A stretch of 64,000 bases of DNA from Schlesneria sp. DSM 10557 (GTDB taxonomy: Bacteria; Planctomycetota; Planctomycetia; Planctomycetales; Planctomycetaceae), in assembly GCF_041860085.1 (NCBI RefSeq), contig NZ_CP124747.1, positions 682,001 through 746,000 on the forward strand, in the 5' to 3' direction. The position numbers and the translations under genes were made by a program. Under the pieces are notes generated by a model. That model had not been told where the DNA came from, did not search any database, and saw nothing but the letters and a program-made list of their open reading frames with translations. Below, in pieces: positions 1 through 8,762 of the stretch (positions are counted from its first letter, which is position 1; the number at the start of each line of letters is the position of its first letter).

Positions 1-1
1 A

Positions 2-85
2 CTGCCCCCATTGGAATCAGATGCGGCATCCCTCAGAATTTGCCAGGTGCTGGAGTCGATCGAGGCAGGGGGGTGGGTGATGTGA
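2..85 (+). CDS. C-terminal tail of an upstream gene, possibly a Gfo/Idh-type oxidoreductase (partial)
   Basis: An open frame enters from the left edge and stops at a TGA ending at base 85. The 27 visible residues end in SIEAGGWVM. The pattern of a helix rich in Leu/Val followed by E-S-I-x-x-G-x-W-V resembles the last helix of Gfo/Idh/MocA dehydrogenases (often YESxxTGxxV). The stop lies 60 bases before the aldehyde dehydrogenase start on the same strand, so the two could be co-transcribed. The fragment is too short to assign a function; it may also be a chance open frame. Confidence 0.3.
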   Translation: MPPLESDAASLRICQVLESIEAGGWVM

Positions 86-144
86 CTGGCTGTTCGGTGG
101 TAGACGCCGAGGCCCGCGAGCGACCTGGATGAGGAGAATCAAAA

Positions 145-1524
145 GTGAAGCAGGTGGTTCAGGCGTTTGACCGTGCTCTGATTTGCGAGGTTCCGGTTGA
201 CGATGCTGATGCGCTGGAGAGGAAGCTGGTAACGGCCGCGACCCTGTTTGCGGACCGGGCAGCGCGTCTGAAACCACATCAACGACTGGCGATTCTGCAG
301 CGTTTAGAAGGGCTGATGTACGCTCAGCGAGATTTTCTCAGTCGACAGATTGCCCGGGAAGGTGGAAAGCCATTAGCGGATGCCAAAGTTGAGGTGACGC
401 GGGCGATTGACGGCGTTCGGTGTGCAGCGGCTGCATTGCGAACGAGTGGAGGCCAGGAAATACCGATGGGACTGACGGCGGCCAGTTCTGACCGCCGTGC
501 CTTTACCATTCAAGAGCCGATCGGTGTCGTGGCCGGGATTTCTGCATTTAATCACCCGCTGAACCTGATTGTGCATCAGGTCGTTCCTGCGGTTGCGGCG
601 GGATGTCCCATCATCATCAAGCCTGCTTCATCGACCCCCTTGTCGTGCTTCTCATTTGTGAATCTGCTGCACGAAGCGGGTTTGCCACCGGAGTGGTGTC
701 AGACGTTCCTGCCCGCGTCCAGTGATCTGGCGGAAGTACTGGTTTCGGATCGGCGCGTGGCATTCGTCAGCTTTATTGGTTCCGGTAAAGTTGGCTGGCG
801 GCTGCGTTCCATCCTCGCACCGGGGACGCGGATTGCACTGGAGCACGGCGGTTCGGCGCCGGCGATCATCGATCAAGCGGCCAACCTCGATCACCTGATT
901 GAACCACTGGTCAAAGGGGGGTATTACCACGCCGGACAAGTCTGTGTTTCGACCCAGCGGATTTACGTCCATCAGGATCTCAAAACCGAGTTTCTCAAAC
1001 GGTTCACCGCGCGCGTGGCGGCACTCAAGGTGGGTGATCCGCTGAACGAAGAGACCGAAGTCGGGCCGATGATCACTCCGGCCGAAGCGGACCGTGTCAC
1101 CGAGTGGATCGACGAGGCCGTCGCGGGTGGTGCAGAGCTGATCGGCGGTGGCAGGTTGAGTCACACGACAGTCGTTCCTTCGATCCTGGTCAATCCGTCT
1201 GTCGATTCCAAAGTTTCAACGCAGGAGGTCTTCGGGCCGACGACGTGTGTCTATTCTTATGCGGACCTCGATCAGGCCATTGAGGCGGCGAATTCGCTGC
1301 CGTTCGCGTTCCAGGCGAGTATTTTTACCGAGCACCTGCGGACAGCGCTTTATGCCTCCGAACGCCTGGATGCCTCGACGGTGATGATTAACGACCACAC
1401 CGCCTTTCGGACCGACTGGATGCCGTTTGGAGGACGGCGTGAGTCTGGCTATGGGATTGGGGGAATTCCCTACACGATGCGCGATCTGACGCAGGAAAAA
1501 CTGATTGTTTTTCGGTCGTCGTAA
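145..1524 (+). CDS. Aldehyde dehydrogenase family protein (NAD(P)-dependent)
   Basis: This 459-residue protein should oxidise an aldehyde to the acid with NAD(P)+ in the cytoplasm. The ALDH landmarks are all present: Asn136 in the AFNHPLN segment, Lys159 in IIKPASSTP for cofactor binding, general-base Glu233 in ALEHGGSAP, and nucleophile Cys267 in HAGQVCVSTQR. The C-terminal FGGRRESGYG segment is also typical. The start is GTG, chosen because GAGGAG sits 8 bases upstream. At 459 residues it is at the short end of the family (usually 450-500). The EHGG in place of the common ELGG occurs in lactaldehyde/phosphonoacetaldehyde-type branches, but the substrate cannot be read from sequence. Confidence 0.9.
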   Translation: MKQVVQAFDRALICEVPVDDADALERKLVTAATLFADRAARLKPHQRLAILQRLEGLMYAQRDFLSRQIAREGGKPLADAKVEVTRAIDGVRCAAAALRTSGGQEIPMGLTAASSDRRAFTIQEPIGVVAGISAFNHPLNLIVHQVVPAVAAGCPIIIKPASSTPLSCFSFVNLLHEAGLPPEWCQTFLPASSDLAEVLVSDRRVAFVSFIGSGKVGWRLRSILAPGTRIALEHGGSAPAIIDQAANLDHLIEPLVKGGYYHAGQVCVSTQRIYVHQDLKTEFLKRFTARVAALKVGDPLNEETEVGPMITPAEADRVTEWIDEAVAGGAELIGGGRLSHTTVVPSILVNPSVDSKVSTQEVFGPTTCVYSYADLDQAIEAANSLPFAFQASIFTEHLRTALYASERLDASTVMINDHTAFRTDWMPFGGRRESGYGIGGIPYTMRDLTQEKLIVFRSS

Positions 1525-2017
1525 CGGGATGCACGGCAGAGGTCTGTGAACTGGGCGCGGCTAGCGGAAACGAAGACAAATTCGATCGTGTCGCAGATCT
1601 GGACGATCGGGTCCGATTCTCCTTGGAATACCCCCAGCGATGGTGTGAGAAGCGAAACGGGCAGACCCGAGCGAAGTTCCGAATGGCTCTCGAGATCATC
1701 TGGCCGCCTCAGCGCGTGTTTGAAGCGGGAGAGAATGGCTGTAACCAATTCAAATAAATGAGTTTCCGTTCAATGGAAAGCCCCTTTACAGGGGACTGGT
1801 GCGGGCTACAATTTCCTGCGAAAAGCGAAGAAAAAATGGGATTCGATAGATCCGAATGCGGCCAGCAACGTTTTTAAGAACATGCGATCACGAGAAGTGA
1901 CGAATCACTTCGGTGAAGCAGAGAGGGACGTTTGTCGAAGTGAGGTTCGAGCGTTCGAGTGACCTCAGGACAAGCGGCCCGCACAGAGGCGATGGATTCA
2001 GCATGGAGAACTTGAGA
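1525..2017. other. Intergenic region, no gene seen
   Basis: About 490 bases between the aldehyde dehydrogenase stop and the hibernation factor start. Short open frames occur on both strands but have no ribosome site or coding-like composition. A small CCCCT/AGGGG hairpin at 1781-1794 is the only local structure I see; it has no T tract. The promoter of the downstream gene probably lies in the last 200 bases, but no clear -35/-10 pair stands out. Confidence 0.5.
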
Positions 2018-2371
2018 ATGAAAATTCAGGTCACGACCGACAACCACACGATGAAGACGCCTGAGTTGAAGAAGCATGTCGAAGACGCGGTCGAGACTGC
2101 GTTGAAGCGCTTCGGCGATCGAGTTACTAGAGTCGAAGTTCATTTGTCGGACGAGAATAGCAGTGTCAAGAACAGTGATACTGACAAGCGTTGTGTGATG
2201 GAAGCGCGGCTGGCGGGACTGCAGCCGATGGCTGTCACTGCCGAAGCTGCTGCGATCGAAAAAGCCATCGCCGACGCCGCAGAGAAGCTCGAACGGCGAA
2301 TTGGCAGCACGGTTGACCGATTGAACGACCCTAAGGGGCGAACTTCCTTCGCTGGTGAAGTTGTCCCGTAA
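2018..2371 (+). CDS. hpf: Ribosome hibernation promoting factor / HPF-YfiA family (short form)
   Basis: A 117-residue protein of the S30AE/HPF family, which binds the 30S decoding region and stabilises inactive ribosomes in stationary phase. It opens with MKIQVTTDNH, followed by the basic, amphipathic beta-alpha pattern of the family (RVEVHLSDENS and RCVMEARL strands, then a long helix AIEKAIADAAEKLERRI). The length fits the short HPF type without the dimerising C-terminal domain. The frame extends further upstream (to 1913), but ATG 2018 is preferred because GGAG lies 9 bases before it and the family begins there; ATG 2003 is an alternative. Two hairpins follow the gene. Confidence 0.8.
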   Translation: MKIQVTTDNHTMKTPELKKHVEDAVETALKRFGDRVTRVEVHLSDENSSVKNSDTDKRCVMEARLAGLQPMAVTAEAAAIEKAIADAAEKLERRIGSTVDRLNDPKGRTSFAGEVVP

Positions 2372-2388
2372 ACTGAACTGAAAAGGAG

Positions 2389-2418
2389 ACTCGCGGGTGA
2401 TTGTAGAGAGTCGCGAGT
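2389..2418 (+). terminator. Hairpin just after hpf
   Basis: ACTCGCG (2389-2395) pairs with CGCGAGT (2412-2418), a 7-bp perfect stem 17 bases after the hpf stop codon, followed by TT. It is a weak candidate terminator; the stronger hairpin at 2535-2578 may act as back-up. Confidence 0.45.
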
Positions 2419-2534
2419 TTGCCCTCGTCAGGAGAAATGAGGGGGATCAGCTCCTTCGCGGGAAACTCGTGGACAAGATCGAGTGAGGGTGAAAGACTTC
2501 ACCTGCCCCTCTGAATTCTCCTCGCGAACCGAAT

Positions 2535-2578
2535 CGACAGGCCCGTGGCAGTTACAAAAAACTGTCACGGGCCTGTCG
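2535..2578. terminator. Long 19-bp hairpin in the hpf-hydrolase gap
   Basis: Bases 2535-2553 pair with 2560-2578 over 19 positions, with one G-T wobble and a 6-base A-rich loop (ACAAAA). No T tract follows on either side. It may be a terminator, a processing site or a structural element of an untranslated RNA. Confidence 0.5.
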
Positions 2579-2968
2579 CCTGCCATGCCGGCCGGCGCAA
2601 TGCACGGGCTGAAATTGGCGGGGCCTGCAACTCGCGGTACAGCAGGCCGGTTCATCGCGCGATGCTACGAACTTGCGGCAGGGGATCCCCGCACGGCCAG
2701 GTCAAAGTCTCCGCGCCGGAAGTCCTTCCCGTGCTCGATCGCAAGGAGGGATTTCGCACAAAGAATCGCAAGAATTCAATATTTCCAGTCTTTTCGTTAC
2801 GGCAAACCGCTGTACATTGAATTGTCTGTCAAATGGATGGCATGACGAGGGTCGTAAGTCGTAACGAGACTCGATTGTAACGAGTCCCGGCTGGATAAAC
2901 TCTGCTGGCTCAGGTTGACCGTCATTTGGCTGGATCAGTGAAGAGCCCCGTTCCCGTGAGGCACGCGT
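2579..2968. other. Intergenic region upstream of the CocE-type hydrolase
   Basis: Nearly 400 bases without a convincing gene. Overlapping short open frames lack ribosome sites. Near 2850-2890 the element GTAACGAG occurs twice about 16 bases apart, which may be a regulatory repeat upstream of the start at 2969. Nothing else stands out. Confidence 0.4.
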
Positions 2969-4630
2969 ATGTTTAATGCGGAGCGAAGTTGGAACAGGCC
3001 GCTGCTACTAAGCACGGTCATGCTGCTTCTCTCTGCACTCCTCTGTGACCGATGTGCGGGTGACGACGTTATCGAGATCGACAGAAGCGACGGCTTCGTG
3101 TCGATGTCGGACGGGATTGAACTCGCGACGACCGTCTATCAGCCGAAAACCGGGGGACCGTTCCCCGTCATCCTGGCTCGTACGCCTTACAACAAGGATG
3201 GTCAGAAAGCGGAAGCGGAACGTTTTTGTGCGCATGGTTACGCTTATGTTGCTCAAGACTTGCGAGGCCGCTTCAAGTCCAAAGGGACGGACGCCATCAT
3301 TTTCCACAATGACGGCTGGAATACGCCCCACGACGGCCACGACACCATCGCCTGGATTTCTCAGCAACCCTGGTGCAACGGAAAAATCGGCACGACGGGG
3401 GGCTCGGCACTGGGCATTACGCAGAACATGGCAGCCCCGGGAGCACCTGCGGCCCTGACGTCCCAGTACGTCGTGGTCGCTTTCTCGGACATGTATCATC
3501 AGGGGGCTTACCAGGGAGGCGCCTTTCGTTCGGGACTGCTGGAAAACTGGTTGAAGGGGACCGGAATGTCTCCTGCGAACCTGAAGACGTTCGTGGAACA
3601 TCCGAAATTTGATTCCTTCTGGAGCGAGCTGTCTCCGGAATCGCAGGCCAAGCGAGTGAATGCCCCCGGTGTCTTCATCGGTGGCTGGTACGACATCTTC
3701 CTGCAGGGCACGATCAACTCATTCACGACGATTCAATCACAGGGGGGCCCAGCCGCTCGGGGCCGTTGCCGTCTGGTGATCGGGCCGATTGGCCATGGGA
3801 GCATGAATGAACTTTCTTACCCGGCAAACTCAGCACGATTACCGCGCTGCGCGGATAGTCTCGCGTGGTTCGATGCGACTCTGAAGGGAAAAGAGAACGG
3901 CGTTAACAGTGAAAAGCCGGTCAGCTACTACGTCATGGGGGATCCTACGGATTCCTCCGCACCGGGGAACTACTGGCGAACAGCGGATTCCTGGCCCCCC
4001 ATCTCGACGGCTACCCCGTTTTATCTTCATCTCGACAAAAGACTCGATACGAAACCTTCCGCCGAAAACGGGAGTATATCGTATCGGTACGACCCCTCGG
4101 AGCCAGTGCCGACGATCGGCGGCGCGGAACTGGGGATTAACATCGGTCCACGTGATCAGCGGTCGGTTGAGTCGCGTTCCGATGTCCTGGTGTTTACGAC
4201 TGACGAGCTAACGGAGTCTGTGGAAGTGACGGGACGAATCGAGGCGCGACTTTTTGTTTCCTCCAACTGTCCTGATACCGATTTCACGGTCAAGCTGACA
4301 GATGTGTACCCCGACGGGCGTTCGATGCTGGTGACGGATGGGATTCGACGTGCGAGGTTTCGTGAATCGTTTGAGACTGAGAAATTTCTTGAGCCAGATG
4401 AGGTCGTGGAAATGACCGTAGACCTGTGGAGTACATCGCTGATTTTCAATAAAGGGCATCGTATTCGAGTCGCTATTTCCTCTTCGAATGCTCCCCGGTT
4501 TGATCCCAATCCGAATACGGGGCATGGATTCCGAGTTAATCACGAGAAACGTATTGCTGACAATACCGTCATGATTTCTGATAAGCATCCATCGAGGGTT
4601 ATTCTACCAGTACATACGACATCCGACTGA
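2969..4630 (+). CDS. Secreted CocE/NonD-type alpha/beta hydrolase (S15 family)
   Basis: A 553-residue hydrolase of the X-Pro dipeptidyl-peptidase S15/CocE group, which cleaves esters, amides or N-acyl bonds. Residues 1-30 form a signal peptide (Arg, then LLLSTVMLLLSALLC), so the product is probably periplasmic or exported. The alpha/beta domain holds nucleophile Ser146 in GGSALG, the position of the usual GGSYxG. The GPIGHGS segment near residue 273 could supply the catalytic His. The last third (from about residue 400) is the jelly-roll domain seen in CocE enzymes. It appears to be a single gene; the next gene starts 166 bases downstream. The substrate is unknown. Confidence 0.85.
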   Translation: MFNAERSWNRPLLLSTVMLLLSALLCDRCAGDDVIEIDRSDGFVSMSDGIELATTVYQPKTGGPFPVILARTPYNKDGQKAEAERFCAHGYAYVAQDLRGRFKSKGTDAIIFHNDGWNTPHDGHDTIAWISQQPWCNGKIGTTGGSALGITQNMAAPGAPAALTSQYVVVAFSDMYHQGAYQGGAFRSGLLENWLKGTGMSPANLKTFVEHPKFDSFWSELSPESQAKRVNAPGVFIGGWYDIFLQGTINSFTTIQSQGGPAARGRCRLVIGPIGHGSMNELSYPANSARLPRCADSLAWFDATLKGKENGVNSEKPVSYYVMGDPTDSSAPGNYWRTADSWPPISTATPFYLHLDKRLDTKPSAENGSISYRYDPSEPVPTIGGAELGINIGPRDQRSVESRSDVLVFTTDELTESVEVTGRIEARLFVSSNCPDTDFTVKLTDVYPDGRSMLVTDGIRRARFRESFETEKFLEPDEVVEMTVDLWSTSLIFNKGHRIRVAISSSNAPRFDPNPNTGHGFRVNHEKRIADNTVMISDKHPSRVILPVHTTSD

Positions 4631-4796
4631 AAATCGAAAATTCAGGTGTCTCACCTCACTTGTGGCCGAGCCAGAATTGGACATCGCCTTCGGGAACTGA
4701 GTAGACTTATTGGCATCTCCTTGGACGATGCTTTCAGCGAGTTCATGAGTATCAGGTCAAGGTTGGCCGAACTTCTGTCGTCGAAAGAACACGATT

Positions 4797-7700
4797 GTGT
4801 CAGAAACGCAAAGGGATTGGGCCGAGGTCTTTTCAGACCTGACGAACGAAATCCAATCGATGCTTAAAAACTGCAGCATCAGTGGAGAGTGCGTCGTCTG
4901 TCACGCGGAAACACGGCGGGTTCGAGATATCAAAGTTGATCACGCTGATTTTTATATGACGGTACCGCTGCGCCTGTGTCGTCACTGTTCCGCTCAACCT
5001 CCCTTTATAAGCCGTCGCTTTGGAACTCGCTGGAACGGAGCGGTTGAATCCCTGCGTGAAAATTTTGCGAGATGGGGAATGTGGCGATCCCGGAAGGGGC
5101 ATGAGCCAACGGCTCCTCAACTGTCACTCCTCGAATACTTCACGCGAGTGCCGACGTATCAGAAGTTGTTCGCGGCGTTTCCGGCTATCACTGTCACCGC
5201 TGGGCCCGTTCGCGACATCAGTCTGATTCCTGATCCGGGCGAAGATTTACGGTTCCTGAGCAATCTGCAGCAGCGGACGTCGGTGTCGTATCTGATGACG
5301 GCCGAAGAAGTGTCTCGATCGGGTATTCCTCACTCGTTGTTGTTCAGCTATTCGGAAATTGTCAGCGATCTGATCCAGCGCGAAGTGGGGGACGTTCGTG
5401 ACAATCAGGCGATCCTCTCCCAGGTCGCCGCGGTATTGCTGCCCGGCCGGACATGGCAGTTTGATGTTCAGGTGCTGGCATCGAATGCTCGCCAACGGAC
5501 TGATTCAGTCGCACAGAAACTGCGCCGGAAACTGGAACAGATTCCAACCTGGCCGGTCGCATATCCCATCGTGTTTGTTGTGCGCCGATCCTTTGGCAGA
5601 GCCTCCCGTAATCTCCAGGACCTGGTAATTCATCCGTTTGAGGACTGGTCGCGCCGGGTGGTTCTGCCAGATGTAACCAGCTTTTGCGAGATGGCGCTGA
5701 AAGTCTACGAAGTCGAAGAAGTTAAGGACCTGATTGAGTTTCGCCTGGAAGACTGTCAGGCATTGATCGAATGCTCGCCCAAAAGCGTGAAGCTGAAGTT
5801 GCTGCATGCGAACGGCCTGCAAATTCTGGGGAGGGTTCAGGAAGAGCTGGAAGTTTACGATCGTTTGATCGAAGAGTACCCCGATGACGTGACCGTCGTT
5901 CATAAACGGATCATGTGTCTGTCAAACGCGGGTCAGCTTGAGAGAGCCGCTTCCGAGTGCCAGCGTCGACTGGAACGTCACCCCGAAGACGCCGACGCCT
6001 TTGTCCTGCTGGCGAACCTGCAGCTGGATATGAATCACGCCGAGGAAAGTCTTAAACAGATCAACTCGGCGCTGGCGATTCAGAAGTCGGCCCATTTCTG
6101 GTGCGTCCGTGCGAATATCCTCAGTACGCTGGGGCGGACCAGTGAGGCGCTCAGCTCGGTAAATGTGGCACTGATGTCGGACTTTGATTGTTCTCAGGCG
6201 TATTTGTTGCGGGCTAAGTTCCACCTTCAGGCGGGACGAACGGAACAGGCCCTGAAAGACCTGAATGACTATGAACGCTGTGTCGGCTTGTCGCTGGATT
6301 CCATCCAGATGAAGGCTGAGGCACTGGCACAACTCAAAAGGATTGGGGAAGCAGAACAGGTCTTTCGATCGGCGCTGGATTACGCCCCCGAGAACGTCAT
6401 TCTGCGTATGCAGTGGGCAGAGTTCCTCGGCCAGAACGGGAAGCTAGAGTCCGCGCGGCAGGAATGCGATCAGATTCTGAATTCCTCTGACCGATTCGGA
6501 GCTGCGTTCTCACTGCGCGCGGCAGTCCTGCTGGAGTTGGGGCATTTTGAAGAGTCGATTCATGACGCCGATAAAGCAATTGAACTCATGGAAAACTCAC
6601 CGAAGTCCTACATGATCAGGGGCCTTGCCAAGGCCTCACTGGGACGAGTCGACGAGGGGCTGGACGATCTGGATACCTGCCTTACTCAGGACCCTCGCTA
6701 CTCGATCGGTCGCCTGCACCGTGGACGCTTACGTGTGGGGCGGGACGAATGTGAGTCCGCAATCGACGACTTTACGGACGCTTTAGAAACGGCTCCAGAT
6801 TGGGTTGAGGCGCTTCTGGAACGGGGCTACGCATTGCTCAAACTTGAGGAGCACGAACGAGCCCGAGAGGACTTTGACCGTGTGATCGAACTGGCGCCCG
6901 AGCGTGCGGACGGATATACCGGCCGGGGTATTACCTATCTGATCGAAGGGAAGAAGGCCGCTGCCGCCAGCGACCTCGATCAGGCAATCGAACTCGACCC
7001 CAGTAATCTCAATTGCCGGCTGAATCGGGCCAAGTTGCTACTCGATTTGACCGAAATGGATCTTGCCAAGGAAGACCTGAATGAGATCCTCGCCGCCGAA
7101 CCTGAGAACGGTGCGGCGCTCTGGCAGCGGGCTTACATCAATCTGTATCAGGGTCAGTTCGCAGAGGCACAGCAGGACTTCGATCGCGTCATTGAGCTGA
7201 ACCCGAACTTGTCGCAATCGCTCATCGGACGAAGCGTCGCGTTTGAGTTTGCCGGTGACGTCGAGAGAGCCGAGGCGGATCGCGAAGAAGCGCGGCGACT
7301 GGAACCGTTCTCGACTGATCAACTGAACACAGATCAGATCCTGCTCACCGCCAGTGTGGCGGCGATGAACGAACAGTTTGAAAAAGCGATAGAACTGGCC
7401 ACCAAAGTCATCGAGGAACACGCAGACCCTCCGGCAGAAGCGTACCGAACGCGGGGTCACTCGCGGTGGTACATCGAGAACTTCGTGGATGCACTCGATG
7501 ACTACGCTCACATCATCGAGAACACCGATGACGCAACGCGGCACGATTATAGTGCCTACGGTCAAATCCTGTGTGAGTTGGGTGAGTATCAGGACGGCCT
7601 CGTTTCCGTGGAACACTCCATCGAAATTGCCCGGGAAGAGGATGATCGAGTAGGTCTGGCTTATTCAGTCAACGGACAGGGCAGGGCACTCGCCGGCATG

Positions 7701-7940
7701 GGGCTTTATGACCAGGCAGAATGCTCATTTGCAGAATCCTATTCACTCAAGCCTGACAATCCCTGGCTGCATTTCTACCGGGGACTGATGTACGTTGAGC
7801 GGGATGACACGAAAAAGGCGTTCGCCTGCTTCGAACAGGCTCTGTCCGCAAACTCTCCGAAGCTTCCACCGGCGAAACGACGTCGCGCCTTGGGGTATGT
7901 GGAAACAATACGGAAGAAACGAGTTGAAGAGCTATCGTAA
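4797..7940 (+). CDS. Large TPR-repeat protein with an N-terminal Cys4 zinc-finger-like module
   Basis: A 1047-residue protein dominated by tandem 34-residue TPR units from about residue 330 to the end, e.g. repeats ending in ALELDPSN, VIELAPERAD and VIELNPNLS. These form a superhelical protein-binding scaffold. The N-terminus has CVVCHAE and, some 30 residues on, CRHCSAQ. This CxxC...CxxC pair probably binds zinc, then comes a 200-residue domain I do not recognise. There is no signal peptide, so it is likely cytoplasmic. The start is GTG 4797 with only a weak GAAAGAA upstream; ATG 4860 is a possible alternative. It is transcribed alone and followed by a strong terminator hairpin. Confidence 0.8.
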   Translation: MSETQRDWAEVFSDLTNEIQSMLKNCSISGECVVCHAETRRVRDIKVDHADFYMTVPLRLCRHCSAQPPFISRRFGTRWNGAVESLRENFARWGMWRSRKGHEPTAPQLSLLEYFTRVPTYQKLFAAFPAITVTAGPVRDISLIPDPGEDLRFLSNLQQRTSVSYLMTAEEVSRSGIPHSLLFSYSEIVSDLIQREVGDVRDNQAILSQVAAVLLPGRTWQFDVQVLASNARQRTDSVAQKLRRKLEQIPTWPVAYPIVFVVRRSFGRASRNLQDLVIHPFEDWSRRVVLPDVTSFCEMALKVYEVEEVKDLIEFRLEDCQALIECSPKSVKLKLLHANGLQILGRVQEELEVYDRLIEEYPDDVTVVHKRIMCLSNAGQLERAASECQRRLERHPEDADAFVLLANLQLDMNHAEESLKQINSALAIQKSAHFWCVRANILSTLGRTSEALSSVNVALMSDFDCSQAYLLRAKFHLQAGRTEQALKDLNDYERCVGLSLDSIQMKAEALAQLKRIGEAEQVFRSALDYAPENVILRMQWAEFLGQNGKLESARQECDQILNSSDRFGAAFSLRAAVLLELGHFEESIHDADKAIELMENSPKSYMIRGLAKASLGRVDEGLDDLDTCLTQDPRYSIGRLHRGRLRVGRDECESAIDDFTDALETAPDWVEALLERGYALLKLEEHERAREDFDRVIELAPERADGYTGRGITYLIEGKKAAAASDLDQAIELDPSNLNCRLNRAKLLLDLTEMDLAKEDLNEILAAEPENGAALWQRAYINLYQGQFAEAQQDFDRVIELNPNLSQSLIGRSVAFEFAGDVERAEADREEARRLEPFSTDQLNTDQILLTASVAAMNEQFEKAIELATKVIEEHADPPAEAYRTRGHSRWYIENFVDALDDYAHIIENTDDATRHDYSAYGQILCELGEYQDGLVSVEHSIEIAREEDDRVGLAYSVNGQGRALAGMGLYDQAECSFAESYSLKPDNPWLHFYRGLMYVERDDTKKAFACFEQALSANSPKLPPAKRRRALGYVETIRKKRVEELS

Positions 7941-7948
7941 TAACGATG

Positions 7949-7979
7949 CGACCGTAGGCTCACATCGAGCCTACGGTCG
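7949..7979. terminator. Bidirectional terminator between the TPR gene and wrbA
   Basis: A 13-bp perfect inverted repeat (7949-7961 with 7967-7979) has a 5-base loop ACATC and lies 9 bases after the TPR stop codon. It sits between convergent genes, so it can serve both. The stem is strong, but no long T tract follows. Confidence 0.7.
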
Positions 7980-8054
7980 TAAGTTGTCGATGGTTGAGTT
8001 TGAAGGACTGACAAGTTGGCGAAGGTCATAGGGCGGAGGCGGAGTACCCAATAA

Positions 8055-8654
8055 TTACGGGAACAGCTTCCTGGCGACTTCAGCGACGTGCCGACCCTGG
8101 AAAGTTGCCATGGCGAGTTCTTTGCTACTTGGTTGGCGTGAGCCGTCTGCACCTGCGATCGTCGCGGCGCCCCAGGGAGATCCCCCTTTCAGTTCGCTGA
8201 TGTCCGCGAGTTCCGGACATGAGTAAGGTAGCCCAACATAGATCATACCGTGATGCATGAGTGTGGGGATAAAGCTGATGATCGTGCTTTCGTTCCCGCC
8301 GCCCGTTCCAGTACTGGTGAAGACACTGGCAACTTTTCCGACCAGCCCCCCTTTCACCCACAGTCCCCCCGTCTGGTCAAGAAAGAGACGCATCTGTCCT
8401 GCCATGTTCCCGAAGCGGGTCGGGGTCCCGAAAATGATGGCGTCGTATTCGCTCAGTTCCTTGGGATCAGCGACGGGAGCAGCCTGATCCAGTTTAGCCC
8501 CCGCGCGCTGAGACGCTTCCGAGGACATCGTTTCAGGAACTCGCTTGAGAGTCACTTCGACACCGTCGACGGATTTTGCTCCTTCAACAATCGCCTGCGA
8601 GAGCGTTTCGATATGCCCATACATCGAGTAGTAGAGCACCAACAGCTTTGTCAT
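8055..8654 (-). CDS. wrbA: NAD(P)H:quinone oxidoreductase WrbA
   Basis: A 199-residue flavodoxin-like protein that reduces quinones by two electrons using FMN and NAD(P)H, avoiding semiquinone radicals. The N-terminus [18 protein letters not shown] is the FMN phosphate-binding loop of WrbA. The segments [19 protein letters not shown] and [11 protein letters not shown] are family hallmarks, and the length matches WrbA (about 200). It is cytoplasmic and tetrameric in known members. It is separated from the convergent TPR gene by a hairpin and from the upstream DUF1501 gene by about 100 bases, so it probably has its own promoter. Confidence 0.95.
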   Translation of the reverse strand: MTKLLVLYYSMYGHIETLSQAIVEGAKSVDGVEVTLKRVPETMSSEASQRAGAKLDQAAPVADPKELSEYDAIIFGTPTRFGNMAGQMRLFLDQTGGLWVKGGLVGKVASVFTSTGTGGGNESTIISFIPTLMHHGMIYVGLPYSCPELADISELKGGSPWGAATIAGADGSRQPSSKELAMATFQGRHVAEVARKLFP

Positions 8655-8762
8655 CCTGATTCTCCAATTTTATGAAAGGGTATCCAGTTCCGAGATATCG
8701 CAGACAGACGCAATGGGGTGCAGACGGGTTTGCATTGTCGAGTAAAGTGAGCAATGTCGGTA

